From Clostridium homopropionicum DSM 5847 (GTDB lineage: Bacteria; Bacillota; Clostridia; Clostridiales; Clostridiaceae), in contig NZ_LHUR01000033.1 of the NCBI RefSeq assembly GCF_001263795.1, positions 1 through 62,521 on the forward strand: a stretch of DNA of 62,521 bases, given 5' to 3'. Each line of letters opens with the position of its first letter. Within the stretch, counting starts at the first letter, position 1. Made by a program: the position numbers and the translations under genes. Below, piece after piece: positions 18,853 to 29,000 of this stretch. The notes beneath the pieces were generated by a model. That model did no database searches. It saw only the letters and a program-made list of their open reading frames with translations, and was not told the DNA's origin.

Positions 18853-19257
18853 TCATCCCTTTTTGGAATATTTATTACCTTTTACATTCTGATGTTTTTT
18901 CAAATCTAGGAATCTTTCTTCGCTATCTTTTAAAAATTTAGAAATTGCATCTTCAAAATTACTTGTGGTTGTTTTGCTCTTTTCCTTAGCCCAATCTATT
19001 TCTGCAGGTCTTGATGACTTTTTATTTACCATAGCTTGTTTTATAGATAAACTAAGCCTTCCACTATCATCAACTGCTATTACCTTCACCTTTACCTTAT
19101 CTTGCTCTTTTAAATGCTCCCGAATATCCTTTACATAGGAGTCAGCCACCTCGGATATGTGTACTAGACCTGTCTTCCCCTCCACTTCTATAAATGCTCC
19201 AAACTTAGTTATGTTGACTACTGTACCATCTAGGATACTACCTAACTTTAAGGCCAT
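18853..19257 (-). CDS. S1-domain RNA-binding protein (YabR-like)
   Basis: A 134-aa protein with one S1 OB-fold at residues 1-75 (GSILDGTVVNITKFGAFIEV, GLVHISEV, VKVKVIAVDD), followed by a basic, low-complexity tail. Such proteins bind RNA and may associate with ribosomes; the precise function is unknown. It lies downstream of divIC in the same order as B. subtilis divIC-yabR, which supports the assignment. AAGGAGG precedes the ATG. Confidence 0.9.
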   Translation of the reverse strand: MALKLGSILDGTVVNITKFGAFIEVEGKTGLVHISEVADSYVKDIREHLKEQDKVKVKVIAVDDSGRLSLSIKQAMVNKKSSRPAEIDWAKEKSKTTTSNFEDAISKFLKDSEERFLDLKKHQNVKGNKYSKKG

Positions 19258-19310
19258 GTTAATAAAATTCCTCCTTGATATGTTTATATTAAATTATAAA
19301 TTAGCAATGT

Positions 19311-19580
19311 TTATTTCTTTTTCTCTACTATAACATTTTCTCCTTGTTTTATAAAACCTAGCCTTTCCCGTGATAACTTCTCCATATATCTATCAGTCTC
19401 AGACATTCCTTTTTCATCCTTCAACTTAAGATTTTCATTAGTTACCCTCTCCAGTTCTAACTTGGAGTCTTCTAGTTGAGCTTTTTTATTCATTATTGTA
19501 ATTTGCTGGCTCACCAATATGTAACATACATATAGCAATATAAAAGTAACAGATATCATTTTTATCTTAGATTTTTTCAT
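19311..19580 (-). CDS. divIC: septum formation initiator, DivIC/FtsB-like
   Basis: An 89-aa bitopic membrane protein: a short cytoplasmic Lys-rich start, one TM (about 9-26), then an external coiled coil with Glu/Lys heptads and a conserved RLGFIKQGE-type end. It is expected to act with FtsL and DivIB in the divisome. The ATG 19580 has GAGG 9 bp upstream; an in-frame TTG two codons earlier is less likely. Located between yabQ and the S1 gene, as in Bacillus. Confidence 0.88.
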   Translation of the reverse strand: MKKSKIKMISVTFILLYVCYILVSQQITIMNKKAQLEDSKLELERVTNENLKLKDEKGMSETDRYMEKLSRERLGFIKQGENVIVEKKK

Positions 19581-19658
19581 AATCAATTACCTCTAAAACT
19601 GAATTTTAGGCTCTCCTTCTATTTTAGTTTCGTTTTAGATTTTATTCAAGGAGTTTTT

Positions 19659-20054
19659 TTATTTATTTTTATCTATTATCCTGTAAAATATTAATTCTAT
19701 AGGATATAGCAATATATTTATTGTTATCCTTACCAAGGAGAAGCTCACTTTGAATACATTATGTTGTATTCTAATGAAATATCTACTAAAGACTTTTAGA
19801 TAAATGTATAATCCTAAAGCTATATAAAGATATAAATATACTCCTACATAAACATAGGTTGTATACACTAGGAAAATAAAAACTAATATTCCTGCAAAAA
19901 ACCAAAATAAAATATCCTCAATAAAAGTTATTATTCTGTTAGGATTTTCAAATCCTCTAATAATTCTATAAATATCAAACAATACTCCTGTAATTATCCC
20001 TGCTAGTATACTATGAATAATTAGATTAAATTGATTTTGTAATGATATTATCAT
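19659..20054 (-). CDS. yabQ: spore cortex biosynthesis protein YabQ
   Basis: A 131-aa integral membrane protein with about four hydrophobic segments. It begins QNQFNLIIHSILAGIITGVL and has DIYRIIRG after the first helix, a hallmark I associate with YabQ. In B. subtilis YabQ is needed for spore cortex formation and lies in the outer forespore membrane. It starts 7 bp after yabP, so they share a transcript. Confidence 0.9.
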   Translation of the reverse strand: MIISLQNQFNLIIHSILAGIITGVLFDIYRIIRGFENPNRIITFIEDILFWFFAGILVFIFLVYTTYVYVGVYLYLYIALGLYIYLKVFSRYFIRIQHNVFKVSFSLVRITINILLYPIELIFYRIIDKNK

Positions 20055-20061
20055 AGCTTTA

Positions 20062-20352
20062 TTACCTGAATAATTTTGCTATAATACTGTCTTTATCTTT
20101 TTTACTTTCAGTAGTAGTATACACACAGGAATTTACATGTCCAACAATTATTACATCTCCATTTTGCACATCCAGCTTTTGCATTTTTAAATTTTCTCCC
20201 TTAGTTGTTAATGTTCCCAAGGAAGTATCTAATATTATTGTTTTATCATCAAAACTTATTACTTCGACAACTCCAGATAATATTAACTTATTTCTATTTT
20301 CAAGGTTTAAATTGCTTTTCTTACTGTTCATTATTTCTTTTTTTAATTCCAT
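20062..20352 (-). CDS. yabP: sporulation protein YabP
   Basis: A 96-aa soluble protein of the YabP/YqfC family; the domain spans about 18-85 (LILSGVVEVISFDDKTIIL, GTLTTKGENLKM, GDVIIVGHVNSCVY). It is required with YabQ for late sporulation in Bacillus. The ATG 20352 is preceded by GGGAGGGG; the ORF extends two codons further to a GTG inside that site. An AT-rich 85 bp separates it from rqcP. Confidence 0.92.
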   Translation of the reverse strand: MELKKEIMNSKKSNLNLENRNKLILSGVVEVISFDDKTIILDTSLGTLTTKGENLKMQKLDVQNGDVIIVGHVNSCVYTTTESKKDKDSIIAKLFR

Positions 20353-20440
20353 AAACACCCCTCCCTTTTTGTAACTATATATATGCTATAAAAATATATA
20401 TTATGTTATCAAAAGGGAGTAAAGAACTTTTCACTAATAC

Positions 20441-20713
20441 CTACTCTTCCTTTTGTGCTTCCTCTGATTCATCATAAATTATTTCATACATTAATTTTGC
20501 TTCTGATTTTACTACATGATTTGCAATATTAACAACTTTTGCTTTTATTGAACCCTTAGCAAACATAACTTCAATAATATCATTCTCATTAACATCTGTG
20601 CTTGGTTTTGCAACTTTTCCATTGATTATAACTCTTCCACTTTCACAAGCTTCCTTAGCAACAGTTCTTCTCTTGATTATTCTTGATACCTTTAAATATT
20701 TATCTAGTCTCAT
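20441..20713 (-). CDS. rqcP: S4-domain RNA-binding protein RqcP
   Basis: A 90-aa protein with an S4 fold at 1-60 (MRLDKYLKVSRIIKRRT, GRVIINGKVAKPS) and an acidic tail. The B. subtilis orthologue (YabO/RqcP) binds the 50S-peptidyl-tRNA complex in ribosome quality control and promotes alanine tailing with RqcH. It lies between hup and yabP, the Bacillus order. RqcH is not in this window. Confidence 0.9.
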   Translation of the reverse strand: MRLDKYLKVSRIIKRRTVAKEACESGRVIINGKVAKPSTDVNENDIIEVMFAKGSIKAKVVNIANHVVKSEAKLMYEIIYDESEEAQKEE

Positions 20714-20736
20714 TTTTATCCACCTCTTAATAAAAT

Positions 20737-20766
20737 AAAAAACCTAGATTTACACCCAGGTTTTTT
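20737..20766 (-). terminator. hup intrinsic terminator
   Basis: A 9-bp stem AAAAAACCT/AGGTTTTTT (20737-20745, 20758-20766), followed on the minus strand by TTTTTTATTTTATT, 10 bp after the hup stop. Confidence 0.85.
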
Positions 20767-20776
20767 ATAATAATTA

Positions 20777-21052
20777 TTATTTATTAACTATGTCTTTGAA
20801 CTCTTTTCCAGCTTTAAATACAGGAACTGTTGATGCTGGAATAGTTATTTCTTCTTTAGTTCTTGGGTTTCTTCCTTGTCTTTCTGCTCTTTCACGAGTT
20901 TCAAAAGTACCAAATCCTACTAATTGAACTTTTTCACCTTTTCCAAGAGCTTCTTCTACGCTTTCGATAAACGCTTTTAAAGCTAATTCTGCATCCTTTT
21001 TAGTTAATTGGCTTTTTTCTGCCATGCTTGTTATTAATTCTGCTTTATTCAC
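20777..21052 (-). CDS. hup: HU family DNA-binding protein
   Basis: A 91-aa nucleoid protein that bends DNA as a dimer. KAELITSMAEKSQLTKKDAE is the N-terminal helical pair, GFGTFETRERAERQGRNP the beta arm with the proline tip, and a final helix FKAGKEFKDIV follows. The start is GTG with GGAGG upstream. It is followed at once by its own terminator. Confidence 0.97.
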   Translation of the reverse strand: MNKAELITSMAEKSQLTKKDAELALKAFIESVEEALGKGEKVQLVGFGTFETRERAERQGRNPRTKEEITIPASTVPVFKAGKEFKDIVNK

Positions 21053-21142
21053 TTTTGTTACCTCCTCATTTTAATCAATAAATAGTATAAGACTTAATTC
21101 TTCATTTAAATTAAAAATCCTCTTTTTTATATGAACTTTTAA

Positions 21143-22597
21143 CTAAACTAGCTTAGTATTCTTTGACATTTCCCATAACTTATCCATTTCTTCTAGGGTC
21201 ATATCTGTTATTTTCTTACCCATTTCTAGGCTCTTTTGTTCTATGTAACTAAATCTGCTAATAAACTTATCTATAGTATAATTTAATGCAACTTCGGGGT
21301 CAATGTCAAGGAGTCTTGCAACATTTACAGTACTAAAAATTAAATCTCCTACTTCTTCTACTATTTTTTCCCTATTTTGCGTTTTATATACCTGTTTAAC
21401 TTCATCACATTCTTCAACTACTTTTTCTAAAGCTGGAGCAGCATCTTCCCAGTCAAAACCAACCTTTGCAGCTTTCTTCTGAACCTTTTCTGATCTAATT
21501 AGAGCAGGAAGGCTTCTGGCAACATGCTTCAACTCATCAGTATATGTTTCTAATCCCTTTTCTTTTTTCTTTATTTCATCCCAATTGTATAATACTTCAT
21601 CTGAGTTACTAACCTGTATTTCTCCAAAAACATGTGGATGTCTTTCAATAAGCTTTATACATATTCCTTTAATTACATCCTGAATGTTAAAATATCCATC
21701 TTCTTTTCCAATCTGTGAATGAAATACAACCTGAAGCAGTACATCTCCAAGTTCCTCTATTAACTTGATCTCATCCTGTTCATCTATAGCTTCTATAACC
21801 TCATAACATTCTTCTATAAGATATCTTTTAAGAGATTCATGCGTTTGCTCTCTATCCCAAGGGCATCCTCCTTCTCCTCTTAGAACATCCATTATTTCAA
21901 GAAGGTCATAAAAATCCTTTGATGAATCTAAATTCTTAGGAATATATATGGAAGTGAGATGATCTATATCTTCTTGCCTATCTAATTCATATAGAAATAT
22001 TTTTCTTATGCTCTCTAGTTCTCTTATTCCAGCTGCCCTTATAAAATATATTTCCATATTATCATTAAAATATTCCATTAATCTTAATTTTACCTCAGAA
22101 GCTATAAATTTATTATATACCTGGGTTATTATTGTACCAACTCTTTTATCAAGAATCTGATTTTCAATATCAAAAGCATCTATTATTTTAACACCGTTTA
22201 TAGGATCAATTTTTAGACTTTCCATTATAGCATCCACAAAGCTTATTGCCGGAAGTACTTCAATATCTATATTTTCATCCTTACATAATTCAATTAAAAT
22301 GCTTACAGATTTTTCTGCTACCATTGGATGTCCAGGTACTGCATATACTATATCTCCTAAGGTTTTATGTCTATGAATCAAATCTTTAGCTATCTCTTCG
22401 TAAACCCTATCAAAACTATCTAGGTTTTCATACTTATTATCATAAGTAGAAAACTTAACACCAAGTTCTCTTAAATATTCTATGTTAGGATGAATCTCTG
22501 TTCTAAAAAAAACATTCTCACTGTTTTTTAACAATTGAAAAGTCCCAATAGTAATTGATTCTTTGCTTCCAGGTCCTAACCCTACAATCCTAATCAT
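21143..22597 (-). CDS. mazG: fused tetrapyrrole-methylase-like / MazG pyrophosphatase (YabN)
   Basis: A 484-aa two-domain protein. Residues 1-220 resemble the SAM-binding tetrapyrrole (corrin/porphyrin) methylase fold (IVGLGPGSKESIT at the start; VYAVPGHPMVAE). Residues ~225-484 are a MazG NTP pyrophosphohydrolase with LRGEGGCPWDREQTH, EECYEVIEAID and EELGDVLLQVVFH metal-binding helices, repeated as EECDEV and EEVGDL. It hydrolyses NTPs to NMP and PPi. The methylase-like domain's substrate is unknown. Adjacent to spoVB as in Bacillus spoVB-yabN. Confidence 0.94.
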   Translation of the reverse strand: MIRIVGLGPGSKESITIGTFQLLKNSENVFFRTEIHPNIEYLRELGVKFSTYDNKYENLDSFDRVYEEIAKDLIHRHKTLGDIVYAVPGHPMVAEKSVSILIELCKDENIDIEVLPAISFVDAIMESLKIDPINGVKIIDAFDIENQILDKRVGTIITQVYNKFIASEVKLRLMEYFNDNMEIYFIRAAGIRELESIRKIFLYELDRQEDIDHLTSIYIPKNLDSSKDFYDLLEIMDVLRGEGGCPWDREQTHESLKRYLIEECYEVIEAIDEQDEIKLIEELGDVLLQVVFHSQIGKEDGYFNIQDVIKGICIKLIERHPHVFGEIQVSNSDEVLYNWDEIKKKEKGLETYTDELKHVARSLPALIRSEKVQKKAAKVGFDWEDAAPALEKVVEECDEVKQVYKTQNREKIVEEVGDLIFSTVNVARLLDIDPEVALNYTIDKFISRFSYIEQKSLEMGKKITDMTLEEMDKLWEMSKNTKLV

Positions 22598-22626
22598 TTC
22601 TAATCTCCTTTTGTACTTTTATCAGT

Positions 22627-24156
22627 TTAAAGTTTTTTCTTTATTAGTTCTTTATAATCTAATACTTTAAATAGCATAATTAATATTCCATAGGTTATTA
22701 TACCAACTGATATTGATATTAAACAAGAAATGGAATTACTCATTGTATAATTATAGACCTTAACATAAACAAAAACAACAGTTAATATCATTGCAATTGA
22801 AGCATAGGCTGGTTTTATTAATAATTCATATAAATCTATTTTAATTCCTAAAGTTTTCTTTAATAACATTAAATTTAGTATTACAGCTGTTCCATATGCT
22901 GCAAAAGTTCCAATTATTGCTCCATATACGTTCATACTTTCTAAAGGAACCAATTTACTTGTAATTATTATTTTTACTATACATCCAATAAGTAAATGAA
23001 TTATAGGCCTTTTATTTGAATTGGTTGCCTGTAATATAACTGTGGTGGTTTGTGCTAATATTATAAATGGAATTGATAGAGCTGAATACTTTAAAATCGT
23101 TGCTCCTTCTGCCTGTTCCCTAAAAATTAAACTTAAAATTGGATGCGAGAGAAAGTAAAACCCGCAAAGTGATGGCAATGCTATAAGTATTGATATTTTT
23201 ATTGCTGAAATTATATTTTTACTGGCTCTAGCCTTATCCTTAAGTATAAAGGCTTCTGAAATTATTGGAACTACCGATGCACTTAAAGCAGCTGATAAAG
23301 TAAGTGGCACATTCACTAGCACAGCAGCTTTTCCTGTTAACTGTCCATAGAGTATTGCTGCTTGTCTAGTTGTAAAACCTGCCTCTAAGAGCTTCTGAGG
23401 TACCATTATGGAGTCTATTACATTCATTACAGTTCCTACTGCAGCTCCAAGTGAAATAGGTATAGCTATCCTCAGCAGCCTTTCCATAGTTTCAGTATTG
23501 TACTTAATATTAGCTATTTTAGATTTTTTCCTTAAAACTCTGTACTTACTATACAAATACATTAAGCCTAGTATTCCACCAGCTGCAGCTCCTAAAGTAG
23601 CTCCACCTGCTGCATACTCTATTCCTTTTGGTAATAATAGTATAACTAGACCAATACCAATTACAACCCTGGCTATCTGCTCCAAAATCTGAGAAACAGC
23701 AGTTGGTGTCATATTCTGAAGCCCTTGAAAAAAACCTCTATATACGCTCATTATGGAAATGAAAAATGGTGCTACTGCTAAAGCCATCAATGAATAATAA
23801 GCCTTATAGTCCCATCTAAATATACTAATCAAGCTTTTTGAAAAACCTAACATAAGCAAACTTGTCCCCGCTCCTAATATACTCATAAGGAGCAGCGCTT
23901 CCTTTAGGACTTCAAATATTCCTAATCGGTCTCCTTTTGCACTCTTTTCCGATATCATTTTTGACATTGCTAGTGGAACCCCTGAAGCCACAGCAATAAA
24001 CAGCATATATAGGGGATAAGCTATTTGATAATATCCTAAGCCTTCATCTCCTATAAGCATGGTTAGTGGAACTCTAAAGAGCATACCTATAATCTTTGCA
24101 AATATACCTGCAAAGCCTAGTATAAAGGTTCCTTTTATCAAAGATTGTTTTTTCAA
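22627..24156 (-). CDS. spoVB: stage V sporulation protein B, MVF/MATE-type flippase
   Basis: A 509-aa membrane protein with about 14 predicted TM helices. The N-terminus KGTFILGFAGIFAKIIGMLF fits the SpoVB/polysaccharide flippase family. In Bacillus SpoVB is needed for cortex peptidoglycan in spores, probably lipid II transport. Start TTG with GGAGG 7 bp upstream. It follows spoVT and precedes mazG on the same strand. Confidence 0.93.
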   Translation of the reverse strand: MKKQSLIKGTFILGFAGIFAKIIGMLFRVPLTMLIGDEGLGYYQIAYPLYMLFIAVASGVPLAMSKMISEKSAKGDRLGIFEVLKEALLLMSILGAGTSLLMLGFSKSLISIFRWDYKAYYSLMALAVAPFFISIMSVYRGFFQGLQNMTPTAVSQILEQIARVVIGIGLVILLLPKGIEYAAGGATLGAAAGGILGLMYLYSKYRVLRKKSKIANIKYNTETMERLLRIAIPISLGAAVGTVMNVIDSIMVPQKLLEAGFTTRQAAILYGQLTGKAAVLVNVPLTLSAALSASVVPIISEAFILKDKARASKNIISAIKISILIALPSLCGFYFLSHPILSLIFREQAEGATILKYSALSIPFIILAQTTTVILQATNSNKRPIIHLLIGCIVKIIITSKLVPLESMNVYGAIIGTFAAYGTAVILNLMLLKKTLGIKIDLYELLIKPAYASIAMILTVVFVYVKVYNYTMSNSISCLISISVGIITYGILIMLFKVLDYKELIKKKL

Positions 24157-24227
24157 TATAATACCTCCAAATTGCTTATTGAGTATAAATATTTATATTT
24201 GCAATTAGAAGATATTATTACTAAAAA

Positions 24228-24255
24228 AACAAAGGCAGATAAGGCTACCTTCGTT
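24228..24255 (-). terminator. spoVT intrinsic terminator (minus-specific)
   Basis: Arms 24228-24238 and 24245-24255 give 9 of 11 pairs on the plus strand but 11 of 11 on the minus-strand RNA, because both mismatches become G-U. GTTTTTTTAG follows on the minus strand. Confidence 0.88.
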
Positions 24256-24281
24256 TTTAATAGTGAAGTATTAAAATATCA

Positions 24282-24833
24282 TTATTCCATTTGCTTGCCT
24301 AAAAATGAAGCTGCTGTATCAGCAAGTTTAACTTCTACTTCTCCAAACTTAGCATTTTCTTCTTTAGATATCATTATTACTGCGCCAATGGCATCTCCTT
24401 CAGCTATTATAGGTGAAATTACTTGGGCATTGTATTTTCCATCAACATCTTCATCTTCTATAATAGGTATTACTTTACTTCCATTTACTCCCAAATGAAC
24501 ACTCTTTCTATCTTCCATTATTTTTGCTACTTCATTACTTATTTTCTTATCCATGTATTCTTTCTTAGAAGTTCCACTTATAGAAATAATATTGTCTTTG
24601 TCACAAATAAGTACAATATCTCCTGTTGTAGCTTGTAATGCTTCTGCATACTCTCTAGAAAAATTGCTTAATTCTTCTATAGGAGAATATTTTTTAAGAA
24701 TTACTCCGCCTTCTCTATCAGTAAAAATTTCTAATGGATCTCCTTCTCTGATTCTTAAGGTTCTCCTTATTTCTTTTGGTATTACAACTCTTCCTAAATC
24801 GTCTATACGTCTAACAATACCAGTTGCTTTCAT
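24282..24833 (-). CDS. spoVT: stage V sporulation protein T
   Basis: Forespore transcription regulator that tunes sigma-G-dependent genes. It has 183 aa. An N-terminal AbrB-type swapped-hairpin DNA-binding domain covers 1-52 (TGIVRRIDDLGRVVIPKEIR, LRIREGDPLEIF). The C-terminal GAF-like domain spans ~60-180. AAGGAGG precedes the ATG. It lies between prsA and spoVB; a possible sigma-G promoter is at 24883-24912. Confidence 0.96.
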   Translation of the reverse strand: MKATGIVRRIDDLGRVVIPKEIRRTLRIREGDPLEIFTDREGGVILKKYSPIEELSNFSREYAEALQATTGDIVLICDKDNIISISGTSKKEYMDKKISNEVAKIMEDRKSVHLGVNGSKVIPIIEDEDVDGKYNAQVISPIIAEGDAIGAVIMISKEENAKFGEVEVKLADTAASFLGKQME

Positions 24834-24882
24834 CTAGATTTTTACCTCCTTAATTATTTTTATTAAAAATTATTTTCAGTAA

Positions 24883-24912
24883 TATTATCTGTACGAATAT
24901 GTAATTTTATAC
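24883..24912 (-). promoter_or_regulatory. possible sigma-G promoter of spoVT
   Basis: On the minus strand, GTATA (24908-24912) and GATAATA (24883-24889, one mismatch to CATAATA) are separated by 18 bp, as for forespore sigma-F/G promoters. spoVT is sigma-G-dependent in B. subtilis. The match is modest in such AT-rich DNA. Confidence 0.35.
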
Positions 24913-24943
24913 ACAAATGTATAGGTTTAATTTTAATACTAAA

Positions 24944-24971
24944 AAAAGATGATACAACTGTATCATCTTTT
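24944..24971 (-). terminator. prsA intrinsic terminator
   Basis: A 12-bp stem (24944-24955, 24960-24971) with an AACT loop is followed by a T-run on the minus strand, 5 bp past the prsA stop. The plus-strand flank has only two extra T. Confidence 0.9.
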
Positions 24972-24976
24972 TAAAA

Positions 24977-25996
24977 TTAAACTAATTTATCTTCATATAT
25001 TTTTATATTTGCGTTAGTTTTTACTTCCTCAATCTTTTTATTCCATACTTCATTCTTCTTACTGTCCTCTAGTGTAGCTTTAACTTGTTCTTTTGCTTCT
25101 GCAAAAGTTTTTACAGGTTTATTTTCTCTTTTAATACATTTAATTATATGGTATCCAAATTGAGTTTTAATTGCTCCAGACACTTCACCTTCTTTAAGCT
25201 GCATTGCTGCATTCATAAAGTCTTCATCAAAGCCTGAATTTACTACTGTTACTGTCCCTAAATCTCCACCTTTGTCTTTGGTTGCATCAGTTCCATATTG
25301 TTTTGCAAGTGCAGCAAAATCTCCACCTTTATCTATTTCTGCCTTTATTTTTTTAGCAGTTGCCTCATCAGCAACTAATATGTGTGCTAAATGAAGTTTT
25401 GTAGAGTCATCTGCCTTTACAGGATATTTATCTTTATACTTATTGTAATAATCTTGGATTTCCTTATCCTCTACTTTTATAGTTTTAAAAGCAGCTTCCT
25501 GAACCTTTTGAATAATAGCATTTCTCTTTATTAAATCCTTTAATCCAGCTAGAGTAATATTTTGTGCTTTTAAAGCTTCTTCAAGTTTTGCATCATCTGT
25601 TATGTTTTGAGACTTCTTATAATCTTCTATTTGTTGATTAACAGTTTTATTCAATTCTTCTTCTGTTGGAACAACTTTAAGTTTTTCTGCTTCCTGGATA
25701 AGTGCTTCTTCAGTTGTCATTGATTCTATTATACTTTTCTTTGATTGCTGTAAATAGCTTACTGCATCTTTACTTTGTAGATAATTTTCACCATATTGCT
25801 GTTTTAATTGAGCTACTAATTGCGCTGTTTGGAAATTAGCATCTAATTCTCCTCTTGTTATTTTCTTATCTCCTACCTTAGCTACTACAGTTTTAGCTAT
25901 AGCTTCTGGAGTTTTCTCTATCATATTACATCCAACTGTAGATATTCCAAAGATCATCACTGCTGCAACAGCAACTAGTTTTTTTATATTTTTCAA
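24977..25996 (-). CDS. prsA: foldase lipoprotein PrsA, parvulin type
   Basis: Membrane-anchored extracytoplasmic peptidyl-prolyl isomerase and chaperone for exported proteins. From TTG 25996 (GAGGGG 6 bp upstream) it has 339 aa. The upstream ATG at 26029 lacks a ribosome-binding site. A signal peptide with lipobox TVGC is at about 20-23. The N-terminal SurA-like helical part follows, and the parvulin domain runs from ~200 (LHLAHILVADEATAKK, GGDLGTV, FGYHIIKC). It directly follows mfd. Confidence 0.93.
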   Translation of the reverse strand: MKNIKKLVAVAAVMIFGISTVGCNMIEKTPEAIAKTVVAKVGDKKITRGELDANFQTAQLVAQLKQQYGENYLQSKDAVSYLQQSKKSIIESMTTEEALIQEAEKLKVVPTEEELNKTVNQQIEDYKKSQNITDDAKLEEALKAQNITLAGLKDLIKRNAIIQKVQEAAFKTIKVEDKEIQDYYNKYKDKYPVKADDSTKLHLAHILVADEATAKKIKAEIDKGGDFAALAKQYGTDATKDKGGDLGTVTVVNSGFDEDFMNAAMQLKEGEVSGAIKTQFGYHIIKCIKRENKPVKTFAEAKEQVKATLEDSKKNEVWNKKIEEVKTNANIKIYEDKLV

Positions 25997-26049
25997 TTCT
26001 TTCCCCTCGCTTATCTTGTATTTTGGCATAACTTTATTTTAACATAATT

Positions 26050-29000
26050 CTATGGTGTTTCAACCACTGATTGAATATATTCAAGAAATTCTTTCAAATT
26101 TTGTATTAGTTCTGTCTTTTTAACATCCTTAAGTGAAAATCCCAAAACTGGTTCTTGCCCAACCTTGAAACTCATTCTTTTGTTATACTTTTTAATTATA
26201 TTTTTTATTAATCCTTGATTAACAAAATCTCTGCTTTGGAACTTAATTTCAACTTCCACAGGTCTTTCTTTTATTTCCTCGATGCCAATCTTATTAGCTA
26301 CACTCTTCAAATAGGCTATATTTATAAGATTATATATACAAAGTGGAATATCAGAAAATCTGTCTTCTATTTCTTCTTGAATGTCCATCATGCTTTCTTT
26401 AGAATCAATACTTGCAATCTTTTTATAAACCTGGATTTTCTGGACTTCATCATCTATGTAGTCGCTTGGTATGTAAGCGTCCACTTTTAGATCAATTGTA
26501 GTTTCAAATGGTTCCTTATCTATCTCCCCTCTAACTAACTTAATAGTATCTTCTAGCATTCGGCAATACAGGTCATATCCAACTGAAGCCATGTGACCAT
26601 GTTGAGCTGCACCTACAATATTCCCAGATCCTCTTATTTCTAAATCTCTCATAGCTATTTTAAAGCCAGATCCCAGTTCAGTAAAATCCTTTATTGCCTT
26701 TAATCTTTTTTCTGCTACCTCTGTTAAAACCTTATCCTTTCTATATGTTAAGTAAGCATATGCAATTCTATTAGTTCTTCCTACTCTACCTCTTAACTGG
26801 TAAAGCTGAGATAATCCAAATTTATCTGCATCATAAATAATCATTGTATTTGCATTTTGAATATCAAGACCCGTTTCAATAATTGTAGTACAAAGCAGCA
26901 TATCATATTTCTTATTCATAAAGTCAAGCATTACCTTTTCCAGCTCTCGTTCAGGCATCTGTCCATGAGCTACAGCAATCCTAATCCCTGGTAAAAGTTT
27001 TGATAAATAGGAAGCCATTTCTTTAATATTTTCTACTCTATTATAAACAAAATAGACTTGACCACCTCTATCTACTTCTCTAGTTATAGCATCTGAAATA
27101 AGTTGCTCATTGAACTCTACAACATAAGTTTGAACTGGGTACCTTTCCTCAGGAGGAGTTTCTATTACACTTATATCTCTTATACCAGTTAAAGACATAT
27201 GAAGTGTTCTAGGTATAGGTGTAGCAGTTAATGTTAATACATCTACGTTCTTTTTTAGATTTTTTATCTTTTCTTTATGAGTAACTCCAAATCGCTGCTC
27301 TTCGTCTACAATTAAAAGTCCCAAATCCTTAAACTGGACATCTTTTTGAAGTATTCTATGGGTACCAATAAGAATATCTACATTACCGGCTTTTACCTCC
27401 ATCAAAGTTGATTTTACCTGTGCTATAGTTCTAAATCTACTTATCATATCGATTCTTACTGGAAAATCTGAAAATCTATGAACTAGATTATTGTAATGTT
27501 GTTCTGCAAGTATGGTAGTTGGCACTAAAAAAGCTACTTGTTTTCCATCCATCACTGCCTTAAATGCAGCCCTCACTGCCACTTCTGTCTTTCCATAACC
27601 TACATCTCCGCAAAGTAATCTATCCATAACCTTTTCAGATTCCATATCATTTTTTATTTCTTCTATAGCCACAATTTGATCAGGAGTTTCTTCATAAGGA
27701 AATTCTTCCTCAAACTGCTTTTGCCAAACTGTATCACTAGAAAACTTGTGGCCTTTTAGCGTAGACCTTATAGCGTATAGCTTCACTAATTCTTCAGCTA
27801 TTTCATTGATAGCACTTTTTACTTTACTCTTAGCTTTACTCCAGTCGCTTCCACCAAGCTTGCTTACCTTAGGAGCCTTACCTTCCGTACCTATATATTT
27901 TTGAACTAAATCCAATTGTTCCACAGGCACATAAAGCTTATCACCTGAGCTATAGCTTAATTCTAAATAATCCTTTTTATGTCCCTGAACTTCTAGCTGC
28001 TTTATACCTTTATATACACCAATACCATGATTTGTATGAACTACATAATCGCCAGGTTTAAGTTCAGTAAAACTTTTAATTTTACCTATGCCTTTTTTAT
28101 TAACCTTTTGATGCCTTCTCTTTGATTTTCCAAAAACCTCTTTATCAGATATAATACTTAATTTCAATTCAGGAAAATCATAACCTTTTATCTGATTACC
28201 AAAGGTTATGATAACCTCTCCACATTTAACGCTGTCAACTACATCCTTGTATACACTTTCAATATCTTTATCTTTTAAGGTTTCAACTAACCTTTCTCCC
28301 CTAGGTCTAGTACCACTAAGTATTATAGTTCTATACCCTTTAGCTTTTTTATCCTTAACTTCATCTAAAAGCAACTCTAGCTTTCCATTATACCCACTTA
28401 AGCTGGATTGAAAAAATTCTTCAGCATAGATAGGTTTAAAGATGTTTTTTCCTTTACTAATAATATCTAATAATACTACTCTTGATTCTTTCAGTTTTTC
28501 TATCATAAGGTCTTTATTGTTCATTAATTCTAATTGTCTAGGTAATATGCTGCCCTTTTGTATAAAATCCTTACAATTTTCTATAAACTCAAAATAAACA
28601 CTTTCAAACTTTCCAATACACCTTTGAGAATCATTTATGATTATTAAGCTGTTCTTCATATAATCTAGTAGATTTGATGTCTCATCATAAAAATATGGTA
28701 AAAAACTATCAATGTTATCAAAACTCCAGTTTTCCATCAGCGATTCTAAATTGCTTAATGTATCTTTTTTTATTTTTTCTTCTGGAACCTTTTTTAAATC
28801 TTCTTCTATTTCTTTATAAGCCTTATTTATATTTTCTTTTGTTAATATCATTTCCTTTGCAGGAAAAATTTCAACAGAATTAAATTTTTCTATACTTCTT
28901 TGGGATTCACTATTAAAACTTCTAATGGAATCAATCTCATCACCAAAGAATTCTATTCTGTATGGTGTAGAAAGTATTGGAGAATAAATATCCAGTATTC

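Noticed and set aside
20366-20440. Sigma-E promoter before yabP
   Set aside because: Only partial matches to a -10 in highly AT-rich sequence; no convincing -35 at the right distance.
24145-24498. 117-aa plus-strand frame over the spoVT 3' end
   Set aside because: Antisense to spoVT and its terminator; composition is that of a shadow frame.
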